Origin: Ptychodera flava
Taxonomy: Eukaryota; Hemichordata; Enteropneusta; Ptychoderidae
Direction of reading: 5' to 3'
DNA length: 64,000 nucleotides
Assembly (NCBI RefSeq): GCF_041260155.1
Contig: NW_027248388.1
Location: 368,001-432,000 of the forward strand
A program made the translations under genes and the position numbers. The notes under the pieces are model-generated. The model made no database searches, was not told the origin of the DNA, and was given only the letters and a program-made list of their open reading frames with translations. The stretch's first letter is position 1; each line of letters begins with the position of its first letter. Below are positions 1 to 14,640 of the stretch, one piece after another.

Positions 1-119
1 TTGAATTCAAGGTTGTGAGGTCATCAAGGGCAGTGACCTTGGGAATGTTCTAGACTGATTGAACTCAGGTCATGATGAGTGTGGGGGAAATGACCTACAT
101 AACACTTGTTTTAATTATC

Positions 120-850
120 CTACAGTATGTACGCCTCTGCATGGTTTGAATCACTTAGCGATTATATTATTAAAGACTTTGTTCGAACGCTGTACCAAAA
201 CACACGGGGTTACGGTAGTTATATCCAACATCAAATAAGTTCTATAATTTACACGAATACGGGGGTAACCTTCTTCGATGACAGATGACAGCATTTGCGA
301 CTTGTCTATCGAAGATGATGATGTCGCCGCTTGTCGGTACGGTGGCTTTTCTCCAACGCCGAGTATTCGGCCGCTAGTCATTCTCAAATACTGAACCTGC
401 AAGTTGCCGATTTCCATATACTTATAGTAAACAGCATGTAAATCTCATTTTTAGTAAACGTTACAGACAAAGAATAAAGACATGCTGCCAGAGAAATGCT
501 GAAGATTTTAAGTTCACAGGATCATGACATATTAAGATATGCCAGACGTAAATACAACGCGCGGGCGCCACTGATTGCCCAACAATATTGCGCTATATTT
601 ACATAAAGATGTATAGTTAATGAGTGTCTTGATGGCATAGGAAGCTAAATCTAACCTGTTTCGGTACAACATCCAACCAGTGGCAAGATTTGTTTGTGCC
701 AACCAATAGTTTTCATCAACTCGAATTCATGAAGCAGACGCTTCTTGTCTTCTCCGGTAGCGTTCTTCAATCAAAGAATCACAGAAACATGAGTTATTGA
801 CTTGAAGTTGAAATCATCTCGGGTAAGGATATGACTTCACAGTGTATATG
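120..850 (-). pseudogene. Degenerate receptor tyrosine kinase fragment (two kinase exons)
   Basis: This stretch aligns by eye with 30490-31450, the part of gene 2 that holds the kinase hinge exon and the alphaC-helix exon plus their intron. The alphaC exon (about 657-770) still reads openly, with ATGEDKK and a GCC motif and a GT donor. The hinge exon copy (about 270-445) has lost its acceptor AG, has a changed donor (gttacc for gtaagc), an internal deletion and a broken frame. No GxGxxG exon is visible between 850 and 3000, and further 3' exons would lie left of the window. I read it as a relict of a fourth family member on the minus strand. An alternative is a very diverged live gene with a misread hinge exon. 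Confidence 0.8.
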
Positions 851-852
851 AT

Positions 853-3049
853 GTGAGATTTGTTGGAATCACCTGTGACAAAGCCCTTGACTTCTGTTTG
901 GCATTTGGACTCTCTGTCTGTATGTCTGTCTGTCTCAGTCTGTCTCTTTCCGTCTCTCAGTTTCCCTGTCTGTCTCTCTGTCTGTCTTTCTCACCGCTGG
1001 GGGAGCCCTTCAGTTTGATGAACTACCCTTTTGAGTTACCTTGTAATGAGATCGAGTGTATCCTAAACTCGTTGTTGATTATCTGTGTTAACGTTGTTTT
1101 TTTTTTTTTTTTTATATATGAGAAAATAAACTGAAAAAATGTAACAAAATCGCATGCGATCACGCGATGATACACGATCCAAGCCGACGGCAGGCCGTCC
1201 AGACTATTCAAGTCTCATTCCGAAATGGTTACAAACTTTACCTAGAAACATATTTTTTTTCAACCTAATTTTTTTTCTGGTGATAGGATTGCGCTCTCTT
1301 TTCGATGTAAATTATCATGATTAACATCACAGTGTTGGCCTTCTTACACCTAGACTTCCGCCTCATTCTTTGTTCAAAAAGGTATATTGCTTTGCGTGTT
1401 CTGGGGGTTAACATGTGACGTCATCATGTATGTTAATCCGCGACGTGGATCCCTATTGCTCTTCTGAAAAACGGACGCATATAGCTATGAATTTTTCTTT
1501 GATATCGCATGCATTTTATCTCCAAACCATTAGAGGTTATAGCGCGAAGCTTGTTGAATATCACGTCGTATACGAGTGAAGTGTTTGTATTTTGTAAGTA
1601 ACGCAGCAAAATGTCATCGTATTCATTGGTATACTCCTTAGAAAAGAGTTTGTAGAGCAGTTTGTCCGTCTCTCTTTCTCTCCATGACATTTAGTCTCGG
1701 CTTGGCTTAGGGATTGTATACTCAGCAGCTGGTCTTGTGTTGAGGAACTGTGGATCTTTTCGCAGCATAGGCTAACATAGACTCAGGGTCCACGATCGTC
1801 TGCGAGTCCATGTAGTATATTTATGAGCCGCTGGACAAGCAAACACTCGCCATCGACGAAGTTATAGTTTCTCCCATGTCTCTTGGTATGCTGAGAATGT
1901 AAGTAGCGACGTAACAGCGACAGCGAGTCTGAGAGAGAGTGACATTTGGACAGGTTGTCAAAGCGAGTATTTGTAAACAATAACATGAGGGCGTGGATTC
2001 AATCAAACAATAGATGTAAAATGAAACATGTCAATGATGGTCTTGAAGTAATCATCCGAGGCACGTATGTCACAATAAGTGTTTTTATATAACCGACACC
2101 TTGACAACCCATCACGTGTCACTTCCGAACGTCCAGACTACCTTCAATTTTATTAACATAACTCATACGTAGCTTGGTTACGTTGTCGATGTCGCCTTTG
2201 ATGCCTGCTTCGAAATAACATCATTTGCTGTTTTGAAAGTCGTATAGGAATGGGTTACAAAGGGGGGTCCGTTACATTTATCGATTTATATTCAGACCCC
2301 CAAGGAGGCTCAACTTTGACAACAGTTCAAAATGAATATTTTTTCTGTCAGTTTTAAGATTGCATTCACTGCCACATGCCTATACGTCACTATGATGTCA
2401 CTAGTGACGCTACACCATGGCAGTTGTGTATCCTTTAGTTGCAGCGTGCTGTGTTTAGAAAGTTGCGTCTATGTGTCGTTCAAAAGACAGATTTTGGTAA
2501 TGTCGGGCCATGTAAGTATTGAAAGTGTCCATTTTATGTAAGCATCAAACATAAGTATATTGAATGGAATTATTTTCCTGATATACTGAAAACTGAAGAG
2601 TATTTTTACAGTTTTTATGAACCGACGCCGGGATCAACTTTACAAAGCGTACATTGTCGTGTTGATGTCCGACCCGCATACATACACGTTCCCTGACTAC
2701 CTACCTAAGAGACCCTCTCTCGCTAACCCTTAACCTTTGGTCGAAGAGATGAAAGTCGACACCGACAATATTTGCATTTCAAGAAAAAAGAAAGCGTTTA
2801 AGATCCGTCATGCAGAATTTACACGCTCATTTGTTTACCTTTGTCCTCGCATACCAGGTCAACGTAAGGACACTTGAGTTACACCATATTCATCTACCAC
2901 ACTGGTTCGCGTGACTGTAGCTGTACGACAAAATAGCACGGTTACAGTAGATATCCGTACGAGTGGCAGTCGCACTATTGGCGGAGAACCAACAAATTTC
3001 AAAATAGTTGAAGGCGTCGAAAGGACGGGTTAGACATCCTGATTAAACG
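853..3049. other. Intergenic stretch left of gene 1
   Basis: It contains CT-rich simple sequence (about 905-990), a T tract near 1096-1113 and a dispersed repeat copy at 1335-1525. Short minus-strand open frames at 1433-1690 and 1783-1986 match no family I recognise. The promoter of gene 1 should lie here, but I see no clear core promoter motif. Confidence 0.5.
1335..1525. repeat. Dispersed repeat, copy 1 (pair with 27089-27290)
   Basis: About 190 bp aligns in the same orientation with 27089-27290. Shared stretches include TTCTTACACCT, TTGCTTTGCG and TGACGTCATnATGTATGT, and both end near a TTTTATCTCC/TTTCTCTCC stretch. The family is not recognised. It carries a CRE-like TGACGTCA core in both copies. 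Confidence 0.65.
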
Positions 3050-3125
3050 ATGCCTGTCACTGGATCCGTGTTTTCCTTCATCACATGTGCTCTGTGCTGC
3101 CATCTACTATCACACGAGGAAGTCA
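3050..3125 (+). CDS. Gene 1 exon 1: signal peptide
   Basis: ATG followed by 24 more codons with a hydrophobic core (FSFITCALCCHLL), ending in phase 1 at a GTAAGT donor. It is too short to stand out as an open frame. The start MPVTGS matches the leaders of genes 2 (MHATGS) and 3 (MSTTGS), which fixes the start codon. Confidence 0.85.
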
Positions 3126-6100
3126 GTAAGTGTGCTTTACCACAATCATCAGCGTTGAGTTGGTAACTTAAGTCTTTTAAGTTAGTGAAAAGGTTGTATG
3201 CTAGTAGTTAAAGAAGGGCAGGAACTCTTTTGTTAAAAGCACAAGCTTCTGAAAGGCTGGCAAGGTGTAAAAGCTAATCAAACGGTAGGAGATCTAGCTA
3301 TGGCGTGCGTTCGTCCGTTGAAAACACTGAGGGGCGGGTTTCGGTCAATGCTGTCGTGGCGTCGTAAAATTTCTCTCAACTATGTATCTCCTTAAGTAAA
3401 GAATATAAACATATGCAAATATTGATCTCACCTTTAGATGGACAATCGATCCACACCTTAATAGTTAAGAGACTACATTTTTGTCCTCAAAACGAAAATT
3501 AATATGTTCAGATTTTGTCCTCTCCATAAATCATGTCGATCTCAACGTTGCAAACTAAGCTCATGAATGTCACAGTTAGCTATAAGGGAAATCCCTGTTA
3601 AATTAAAATAAAACAGACTGTTTCGAGAAGTCGCTTGATGTGTGCACCTGATTCTGAGAATAATACAGTATCGTATAGTTTACAAAACATAAAAATCCCT
3701 TTAACGAAAATAGATCAGTGAAAGTTGCAACGTTGGAGCTTCAAGACTTCTGGTGAAAAAGTACGGCCGGTCATTTTGACAATAATTGCTGAAGTTAGAG
3801 TAAACAATTATAATGTCCACGCTTCTGGCCTTTAATGTCAGGTCAGCTCTCTGTTAAAACGACATACCGGGTGACACTAGCTACGGATTTTAGCTAGATA
3901 GGTTTCACAATTTTTTAACGACCTTGTTCCACCTTGTTATACGAACGCAATTCCCACATACGATATACCGGAAGCGTGTACTGACTCGTTTTGGATATTG
4001 CGTGTCTTTCTCATGATTGACCGGATACTCGGAGCACGGAATGTTGAATTTACGGTACGGTTTCTCGATGATTTGCATTATGGAAGAATGTATCATTATC
4101 AAGTGAGAATTTTCATGAAACTCGGATTGTAAACCCACTTGCTATTACTTATGAGAGGGAATTACGTTGTAACATTAATAGACTTTTCCTTTGTTTTACA
4201 TGTCAAGCAAATCTTGTACTTCTCCTAGGAAGTTGAAACACCCACTCTTCAGCTTGTCAAGACAGTATGCGTGTTATGTGGACTATTATTGTCGACATAT
4301 CATTTGAATTGTAGGTTACCCTGGATTTCATTTGTCAGCAAAAGCGATGCAGTCAGTACATGTAAAGTCTGAGTGGACAAGCTGAACACTGTGTCTCTCA
4401 AAATTCTTTGCAATCTAGCACAATAAACTGTAGCAAACATACTGAATAAATAAGCGAAAAATGTCACAAAATGTTTCTGTCAATTTGAACTTGGTTAACT
4501 GTGAAAGTTAACTGCACACTTTGAGGTAACACGCTACAGAGGTAACTTAAGCTTAATTTTGTTAGTTTTTGTTTTTTTGCTTTTTGTTTTTTTTTAATAA
4601 TCTAACACTTAAGCTGTTCATCTTGCTGGACTCTTGAAGGAACTCCTTCAAAAACTAAGGAGCAAATTGATTTTCAAGAAGCAAATTAGTTCCCTAAAAG
4701 CCATCGTTTATTTTCCCGTGTAGTGAACGCAGCGCGTAGTATCAGTGCAGTCACGTCGTACTTGCAAATTTAAGAATTTAACAGGCAAGTAGTTAATACT
4801 GGAATCCATAATCTCAATAACGAACACGTTCTAATAAATACCGAATAATGGTTCTTGTGAATTTAAGCAAATATGATCAGTCATTTAAATCATTCTGACA
4901 AGAGTGATTTTTGCCAAAATGTTAGTTATGACTTTCTTGCACTGACGTGACGAACGTATAGTGTCGCAACTGTGTTCAGCTTCACTCTTTGTTTTACTGG
5001 GGAATAGCCTCAAGCTGTCCGTTGCGAACAGTAATCGTACGTTGTCCAGTCCTTACCAGATATCCGAGGTACCACGGGACCGTAATACTTGTGTAATTGA
5101 AGACGAACACGCCGGTAGAATTGAGATTGATGGCTTTATTTACAGCACGGGAACTCAGCCCGAGTTACAACTTAAGCTCTCTCATCATCGTCTCTCTCTC
5201 TGAATGAATGTCATTTCTCATTTATCACAATTTTAAGCTTACTCTCTTACGTAATCTACCTTTACTCAAACGGTAATACACATTGTATTCTATTGACACA
5301 CCATCTCGTGATACAACGAAATGCTGACTTTTCATGATATGTTGACTCTGCAAACTTACAGTCATTGTCGACACTTTTATTGCCACTTGGATTGTCACCT
5401 TGAAACATCATGCGCTTTACACCTGTACAATCACGTCACTTTCTTAAATCAAAGATGCTTACATGTAAAATGCTGACTTGGGAGATATTACAGCACAAAC
5501 CAATATCATAAAATCCTGTTCGTGTCACTCGGTACTTGGTGGAAAATAGACGTTCGATGTGAGGAATTTAAGACTGTGACACTAGTACCCATTTTGAAGC
5601 AAAGTAATGGTAAATTATAAGTATCGTTTCTTTTCTAGTTTAACATTTGCAGACGGACAGCTGATTCGTGTTCTCCATTAACTTTGATGCTTTTTCACAG
5701 TATTTTTGTTTGTAAGTATAATGCAATTTCGTGCTCTGCTCAATCATGACATCTTGTCAGTAAGCGTCCATAAGTCGTGTGCAATGCAATGTTGTTCACT
5801 ACATTTGAATTCTAGTCCAGACCAAATTTCACCGACCCACAATAATAGAGTAGTTTACACTTGAGTAGGATGAGTAAACAAGTAAAATGCTTTATCTAGA
5901 CATGATGAAACACTAGTTGACCCACACATACACATACACACATACACATACACACATACATATACACACAACCAAAAGTGAAAACATCATAAGTGTAACA
6001 GTTACTGACCCTTGAAGGATAGCTGTTATCTTTAACGTAAAATTCTGCCAATATTATGTTAGAATATCGCAAAACTTAATAGGCAAGTACAATGACAATT

Positions 6101-9100
6101 TCTCAGTGCATTTTCTTTCAAGTCACCGGCTGGATGAAATTACTCGGGCCAGGAAAACAATATACCTTTTGTGTTCATTAGTAATCGTGTAAACCAATAT
6201 TCATTCCAATTGAAGATATTTTAACCCAACAATATTGCAATTGCTGATACATGAGCATGATCCGACCCACTGTCATAATATTCTGATATAGCAGTGTCAC
6301 CGTGTTGAGTAACCTTAGTCCACAGTAAGTGGAGCGTTGGGAAGTTTTTGTGCTACTTTACGACAGAAATGGGTCGAGAATCTGTGACCTTTGCCCTAAT
6401 TTGATCGAAACCATTCAACAACAGCGTCGTCCGACCCCGGTATAGCTAGTTGACACGCCCACTTCAAGCTTGTAGTTTTATTGAAAGGATATCCAATGAC
6501 TTCATTGGCATCGTAAATAATGTAAAGGTGATGTGTGTATGCATAACTTCATGCAGTCGACAACAGTTGTGGCATAGTAACATAAGCTCTATTGTATTGC
6601 TGCCCGGTCCGCTGATTTCTGTTTACAAGCTGCAGGAAGGTGTAGTGTAACCTAAATATGTGACACCTGAAACGTTAAAAAATGATGTTAGCAAGCTATC
6701 ACGTGTAGGCATAAGATGTAATTTTGTTTTAATTGATTAACCGTTGGAAAGTAATGCTTTGCCTAAAGTAAAAACGACAAAACTGTTTTTTTTTTTTTCG
6801 AATGCTGACTTTAAGCATGATTTCATTTTATCTGAAGATAATACATCCATCATAGGGAAATGAGACTACCCACGTACATGTATGTCTATGTAAGACTATT
6901 GATTGAACAAGCTGTGTCACAAGGCATTATAATTTTTCCAATCACGTTAAATCCTAGCTAGAAGTAATCAAGTTATTTTAATAATAGTATTATCGATCTG
7001 TATACCTAACTATTTAGCGATGACGTACACAACAATTAGCCATGCTATTCCATGTATGATAGCTTATTTTGGTTTGTGTGGAGATATGTCTGTGCAATTT
7101 TATAAGAGAAGTAAAGTTTACAATATCAGAGACAAACAGAACACAATATCTACGCGATAAAAGTTGATAAACTGTATATACAATTTCATACAAAGTTTTA
7201 GATGACTTTGTTGGAACTTTTCCCGTGTTTGATGTTTGCACATGACTTCAAAGAAAGCGACCATCTTCCAAAGCATTCGACGCGTCTATGTTGGCAGAAA
7301 GTTTCCCCGGGTCAAGTGAGGTCACGGTAAAGGAACGCGGAAATAGCTATACAAACAATTGAACATAATGAGAATGCCGATAAGAGCAAGCATTGATTCT
7401 GGTAATTTACGAGTAGATATATATTGCTTGTCAAAACTGTCAAGGTACGAATGGCTTAAAGTGATGGTCCAACTCACGTTAAGACATACAGACTCCAGCT
7501 TTGTCACGCTTGTCATAGTGCGACGTGCGCTGAAACCCATACACAGTGAAATGTACACACAGAAACATCACACAGGTGGACACGGAATAAGCGAGAAAAC
7601 GATCTGGTCAACACAAAATATCAGTTACTTGATTTGTTTGTTCTTGACGTCATACTAGATGGGTCCTTCTGGGTGCAAGCCATACGGCTAAGCGGTACAC
7701 TGACTGCATCGAACGGATTTAAGTTGTTTATTGTTTGCCAAAAATTTTGCAATTTCACTCCAAAATCAGAAATATTGACATAGTCGTTAACAAGCTAGGG
7801 CGAATACACACTCTGAGTGAACAATATCAACTATTACATTACGTCTCTGCGCATGCACCTTGCTGAAAATAGTTCCGTTCAGAGTGAAGATATAGCCCAT
7901 ATTTTAACATCTTAGAAATGCTGGTTCATATCAACACTTATTGAACGAAACGAAAGTGGAAATATAGACATAGCATGTAAGATAACACTGTATATTTTAC
8001 ACAATTGCGCTGTGTTTACGAGGTCAATATTTTTCGCTTCAAGTTCAGTGTGTCAAGTGCAACGAAATTAATAGTGTAAAGAATGATACAATGGACATAT
8101 GTTATATTAGGCCAAAGTAATTAAATTCTTGTTTTGCGTCCCTACCCGCTTAGGTTAAGGTTTTCATGAAAAACACACGCAGTGTATTTGAATAGGAAAT
8201 TTTAAGACATGACCGCTTAGCTTTTCTGAACTAAAATTTTGTTACAATTTTTTATTTGCTGAAATCAAATTACATTGTGTTAATTTTCTTGTGTGTGTTT
8301 TTCAGCCGCTAAGACGCGTACCTTTTCCCATTTAGAGTGGACGCAAAACAAAGAATTTAATTACTTTGGCCTTATCTGTTTTCACAGATGCACTTTCAGC
8401 AAGTTTCAACGTAACCCCGTCAGATACTGTTACTGTGGTAGGCAGGGACGCACAGCTTAATTGCCGTTTCAATAACCTTGGAAGCCAGACACCCTCATGG
8501 AAGTTCAAAGAAGGCGATCGCTATGTCGAAGTTACGATGGACTTCTTAGCACTTCGACCGAGCTATGAGCTGACCGGGGAGAGATCGAGAGGGGAGTATC
8601 ATTTGCTCATGCGCAACGTGACGTCAGCTTTGGCGGGCAAATACGAGTGCACACTAGTGGGTTCGAGTGATTTCGGAAGGGCGGAGCTGTTGGTACTCGG
8701 TATGTGACGATTCATGGATGCTCATTCACTGAACTCAACTCTTCTCTTTCGAAGAAACATAAAAACACATTTTTAGTCGTCGAAAGGAAAAAAAAACACG
8801 TTAATTTGTACATTGATTGAAATGCTTTAATCAGCATATCCAAGCCCATCGACTTTTCTTTCATTTTTTGAAATTAAATTGTTTATGATTAATTTATAAT
8901 ATTGCAACTTTCAACCGTAGGGCGCCCATCACTTATGATAAATTTTAACGACACTAAATAGATCTATTATTACATATTAGTTCATTCTTGTACATTTTGT
9001 TAGTCTATGCTTTTCAATGTCATACGCTGACTCGTGATAAATTAATTGCACTTTTAATTTGCAAACATAATATCACTTTTAGCTGAGCGCCAAATACTTT

Positions 9101-11123
9101 GCTTGATTTTCTCCATGCTGTAATTTTACCAGTCATTTTAGTTCATTTAGATTATGTATAATTATGACAACGCTCACGAAGTCAAAGTCTCATAAATCGC
9201 AGAACACGGTCCAATCTGTGAAGTCAATCCAGGTCACACCGTGGTAACAGACACAACCGATGTCACATTGACCTGTCGTGTTGACGGTAACTCCCAGGGC
9301 GACCTAGTATGGTTGAAGAACGCCAACGAAATATCGCGTGTTAACGCTTCAACCAACGAATATTCAACGAGACTTCAAAAGGCTGACAACGGGGCAGTAT
9401 TCAACTGCCAATACGAAAACGACAATATCTCGACAAATCTTTGGCCCCAGTTGACATGCGCAGACGACGTCATCATGAATGTGCAGTGTAAGTACATTTA
9501 TGCTAGGGTATAAATCCTTTTCTGACATTTGTTGCACTTGTCGCTGTAATAAACAGCTAGATTTGGGATTTTGTTTTGTAGACAATGCTTTTGCGGCGTG
9601 ACACTTAAAAAAAACAATTCGAAGTGAAATGGGTAATATATCATTGATTAACATTAACTGGTTAATGTTGGGGGGGGGGGGGGAGGGATTGCGACGATAA
9701 ACTGCTGAATTTTTTGTTAAGGTGAGAATATCTATCTTTTTTTGCTGTAACTCGTAACTGTCAATGATACTCAACAGGAATATTTATAGTGAACGACAAC
9801 ATTTACCTCAAGGTCACGTTTCAAATAAGTTACTATGTTTCCACAAACCAGGCATATCAAGGATATTTGTTTGAACTCATGGTAGTTGAGATTTGTAAAA
9901 AGTAATGAATAACTCTGCGACAAGTAGTAAATGCTTTTCGGATCATTCGTTGAACATCGTGATTTTAGAAAACATAATTTCGGCTGCAATCGGCCCTGTT
10001 CACGAAATGATATTTAACTGTCATTTAACTAAGTCCTATTGACATTGATATGAAAATGTCACGCAAAACCTAAAGAAATAAATTACTCCTTTCTCCTTGT
10101 CGCACGGTCTTGAACCAACCTTCACACGCCTTGGCCACGTGAGGGACTCTTCAAGGTAAAATCTCTACAACTGAGGGAGGGCGTTACTATACCATTGTAT
10201 CCCTTTAATATCTTCCCGTTATGCCATGTCCGTGTAATCTCGATAGACCCTGCAACAGTGGCTGTGAACAACAACACCATTGGGCCATTTCTCGAAGGGG
10301 ATGAGGTCTTCGCTGTCTGTGAAATCAAAGAGTACGGTAACCCCGAAACACTGAATGCCTGGTACTGGCTAGAGCCTGATGGACGCAACAAATCAGACGG
10401 TGAGGGGTTAATCTTGGCAGCGTCAGCAGACAAGACAACGGGACGTACACTTGTGTTGCTGAAATATGTACCATGACAATAGCATTGGACGAGGCATGGC
10501 TTTCTATGACGTCATTGTACACTGTAAGTGCAATAAAAAGCCTTTTTCTTTTTGTCTTGAAACCGATAGACATAGAAATAAGAAATACAACATGAAACGG
10601 TGGAAAAGAGTATCATGATTTATATTGCGAACAAGGAAAGGGAAACCCATGTGGAAAAGATAGACAATTAGCTTTTAATTCTTAATATTGGCATGAGCCA
10701 CAGTTTAAGGGAGTTACCTAATCTGTTATACAGCATTACAAACGGCAAAAACAAACAATCAAAATTTTGCAGATTCGCCGTCAGTACAGATAGAAGACAG
10801 CAGTGGCGGGAAAGTTATTGTGGGCGATATTTACAATGCCAGCTGTCGCGTTGATGCAAACCCTGAAGGCGATATCGCCTGGACGAATATCAATGATGAC
10901 ATCATCAGCCATGACCAAGAACTAATTATCATGAGCACAAAGAGGTCAGAATCTGGGAGGTACACGTGTCATGTCAATAATACGTATTTCAATGGACAAA
11001 CGGGATATGGAAATTCCTCAATTTTTATGGATGTACAATGTAAGTAACATGACATATTTTTATGTATTTGTCAAATGGTACGTGGATACATGGATACATG
11101 GACAGATAGACAGACAGACAGAC

Positions 11124-11180
<57 letters not shown>

Positions 11181-12592
11181 CATACATACATACATACATA
11201 CATACATACATACATACATACATACATACATACATACATACATACATACATACATACATACATACATACATACATACATACATACATACATACATACATA
11301 CATACATACATACGTGGATAATTACGTATGTATGTACATACATGCATGCGTGCATACATTCTTACCTTCATGCAATAATGTCATTTTATTACAGACCCTC
11401 CTGATGTGAGCATTGAAGATAATAGTAAAGGAGAGTTATACAGGGAGATACGTTTACCGCTGATTGTGTTGCCGACTCTAATCCCGATGCTGACCACAAA
11501 TGGACTTTTCCAGACGAAAGACTTTCTACCTCGTCACAACTTGAGATCCCGTCAGCGCTCAGGAATGACAGCGGGAACTATACTTGTGAAGTGAAAACCA
11601 TTTTTGGGACGGAACTCAGGGAAAAGCAAGCACCACAACTTTATTTGGACGTACAATGTAAGTTTATTTTATACAATTGAAATGGCCGATCCGATGTGTT
11701 CTAGCTTTCAAAGCATATTTATGTCTCTACGTGTTTTTCTTATGAACATCATGTTGGATAGAAAAGTGAGTAGCGGGTAATGAACCTAAAATGGAACTCC
11801 ATATAAACTGTGATTTTTGTGAAACACAATAAAACCTGGAGATTTCCCATCCCTAAATACCAGAAAAATTACCAGTATCATGATTAGTTGACATAGTGAA
11901 CAATATCTGTGGTCATCGAATTAAATCATTGGCTGAGCCATGAGTTAGTTAAATAGCGTAAAGATACTCAGTAATTTCAGTTTATCATTCCGACAGATAA
12001 ACCTGTGATAACATCAATTAATTACGGACCCATAAGTCCAACTGGTCAAGTTATTGTCAACAGCAGCATTGCTGTCCTCTGTGACGTCATGGAGAGCAAC
12101 CCTGCAGTGGAGGTCGTGTCGTGGGAGCATGGAGGCGATTGGTTAAATTTTACATCTGTAACACGTGATGATCACGGGACCTACACCTGTACGGCAATGA
12201 ATACATTTTGGGATAACACACCTGGCAGTACAATGTTACCGATATTTCTCGATGTACAATGTAAGTATTTACAATCTTTCCACGCATCATACATAGATAC
12301 ACAGATACCTACCTACCAATCTACCAAGTAGACCTACCTACCTAGTACCTACCTACCTGCCTACCTGTATAGATACCTATGTATAACTACCTACCTACCT
12401 ACCTACACCTACCTACCTTCATATACAGTCTGCATTAGGATTGCAAGATGCATAAACTGTTGTAATATGAATTTTTGTTGTTGTTTACACAAAAGGAAAC
12501 AGAGACTCTCATACACACAAATACAACAAATACTCATAATTCTACGTATAAAATATTATACTTTCATTATATATTAAATTATATATATGTAA

Positions 12593-12669
<77 letters not shown>

Positions 12670-14571
12670 TCACATGAAACATTTCAGATAAGCCGGAAAT
12701 AACGTTGTCTGAAGTCGACAACATTGGACTTGAAGGCAGACCGTTCACCAAGTACTGTGAAGTCATTGGTAATCCCATTGCAAGCAGCGTACTATGGAAA
12801 TATGGAGATGTAGTGGTTTCCGGAAACGAAACGTTGGCGTTGACTCTCCAGAGAAATTACGAGGGGGCGTACACGTGTTACGCAACGGCTGAATTTTGGG
12901 ATGATACTGTTGGAGTAACTTTCGCCTCTTTCGATTTGAATGTACAGTGTGAGTATATGGGTGTCTGAAACATCTCTCCCCTTCTCTCCATCGCTTTCTG
13001 TTTCTCATTCGCTTTTTAAATAAATATCTTGTCGATATTCAAGGGTACTACGGAATTCAACTCAAACTGAAAGAATGTTTCTGTTAAATGGATCATGATG
13101 AGTAACCTTAGAAATATGATTGGACGCGAGTTTGGAAGGGAATGTTCATGAATGATTACTATTTGACAGCCTCACAACATGGTTTACATACAACAAATAC
13201 ATGGTGTATGAACAAGTGCTCAATCGTCAAAACCGAATAAAGTGAAACAGATAAAGAGATGAGGAAAACAACGTGTAAAATAGTATAAAAGGGGGATAGG
13301 TCGAAGCGTATGTTGATTATCCCCTGCTCATTTATTTCGAAAAACAAATGCGAACCAGATATTGAGTACTGCTATTCGATTCACAGATTTCCCCATCGTA
13401 AATGTTGAGAAGAAAACCGTGACTGTGAAGGAGGGCGAAAGTACAACTTTAAACTGTGAGATTGATTCAAATCCGGCAGTGGCTTACCATAACTGGATGA
13501 AAGGTGGCGCTGTCGTGTCCACAGACTTGAACTATGTAATTGGAGAGGTCCAACGGAGCGACGCAGGATTTTATAGATGTATCGCAAGCAGCGAGTTTTA
13601 CGATGGGACACAGGGAATGGGATACAATGAAACTGAAGTGATTGTAGAGTGTAAGTAAAACAATACCCCACCTTAAAGGTCGTCAAGAACGACATTATAT
13701 TATTTAACACACTTGGAAGTAATTTTGGAGAATAGGATCTTTTAATAGTTCAATTTTTTCAAAGTGTTAGGCAGTCTCCGGTGAAATTTTCAATATTTTA
13801 CAAATTACCCGTAAAATGAATTGAGCTGCGGAAAAAAATAGATAAGCTTAAATTTGCTGGTGTGATTATACCAACATTTCTACAATACTCTATCAATCCT
13901 AAACTTAGTTCTAATGATGCTATTTGTAGTAGGCAACTATTATCTTTCAAGAAAGTGTTCTTTCACTCAGCGATAGACAACTGAGTCGAAGAAAATCCAG
14001 CAGAACCTGTGAGAGCATGTTCAACTAAAAAATACGATAATTTTAAAGAATGATTAAGTTTATCTACTTCGGATCTATCAAGATAAAAACATTAATTTGA
14101 ATGTGATCCCCATACCGATATCACTGTAATGATTGGATGAGAGATTAATGATATTTGGGTGATTGTGCTGTGAAACGAACAACAATGTAAACTTTATTTA
14201 CCATCACTTCAAACCTAGCAGAGCTGTTATTATGACGAGAGAAACTTTAATCAGATATGTATAGCAAAACTTTATTGATATGACCATTGCCTCCCAGATA
14301 TCCCGGATGTAAGCGTCGAAAAAGCAGACTGGATGAGAAAAGAAGGCGAACAGGTGACTTTCACTTGCACAGTTGATTCAAACCCGGAAGTAACATTCCA
14401 CAACTGGACGAAAGATGGCGCTGTCGTGTCCACAGACCTGAGCCATGCCATCGCAAACGTCCAACGACAGAATGCCGGCACATACCAATGCATCGCTGGC
14501 AATGTGTTCTATGATGGAACGACAGGCACAGGATCGAGTGCCACTGAACTCACTGTTCAATGTATGTATAC

Positions 14572-14640
<69 letters not shown>

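Noticed and set aside
853-1134. Cys-Leu-Ser-rich plus-strand open frame
   Set aside because: Produced by CT/GTCT-rich simple sequence and a T tract; no domain or splice context.
1783-1986. Minus-strand frame at 1.8-2.0 kb as a kinase N-lobe exon of the left remnant
   Set aside because: No glycine loop, VAxK or other kinase motif, and no similarity to 31644-31872.
9482-9491. A conserved Cys at the end of every Ig domain (VQCK)
   Set aside because: It appears only if translation runs into the GTAAGT donor. After splicing, the codon is T plus AT or AC, giving Tyr.
11101-11313. CRISPR-like regular repeats
   Set aside because: Tetranucleotide microsatellite without spacers, in a eukaryotic setting.
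11025-11371. Long open frames of repeated MYVC and IYLS units
   Set aside because: These are translations of the CATA/GATA microsatellite, not genes; the same holds at 29707-30216.
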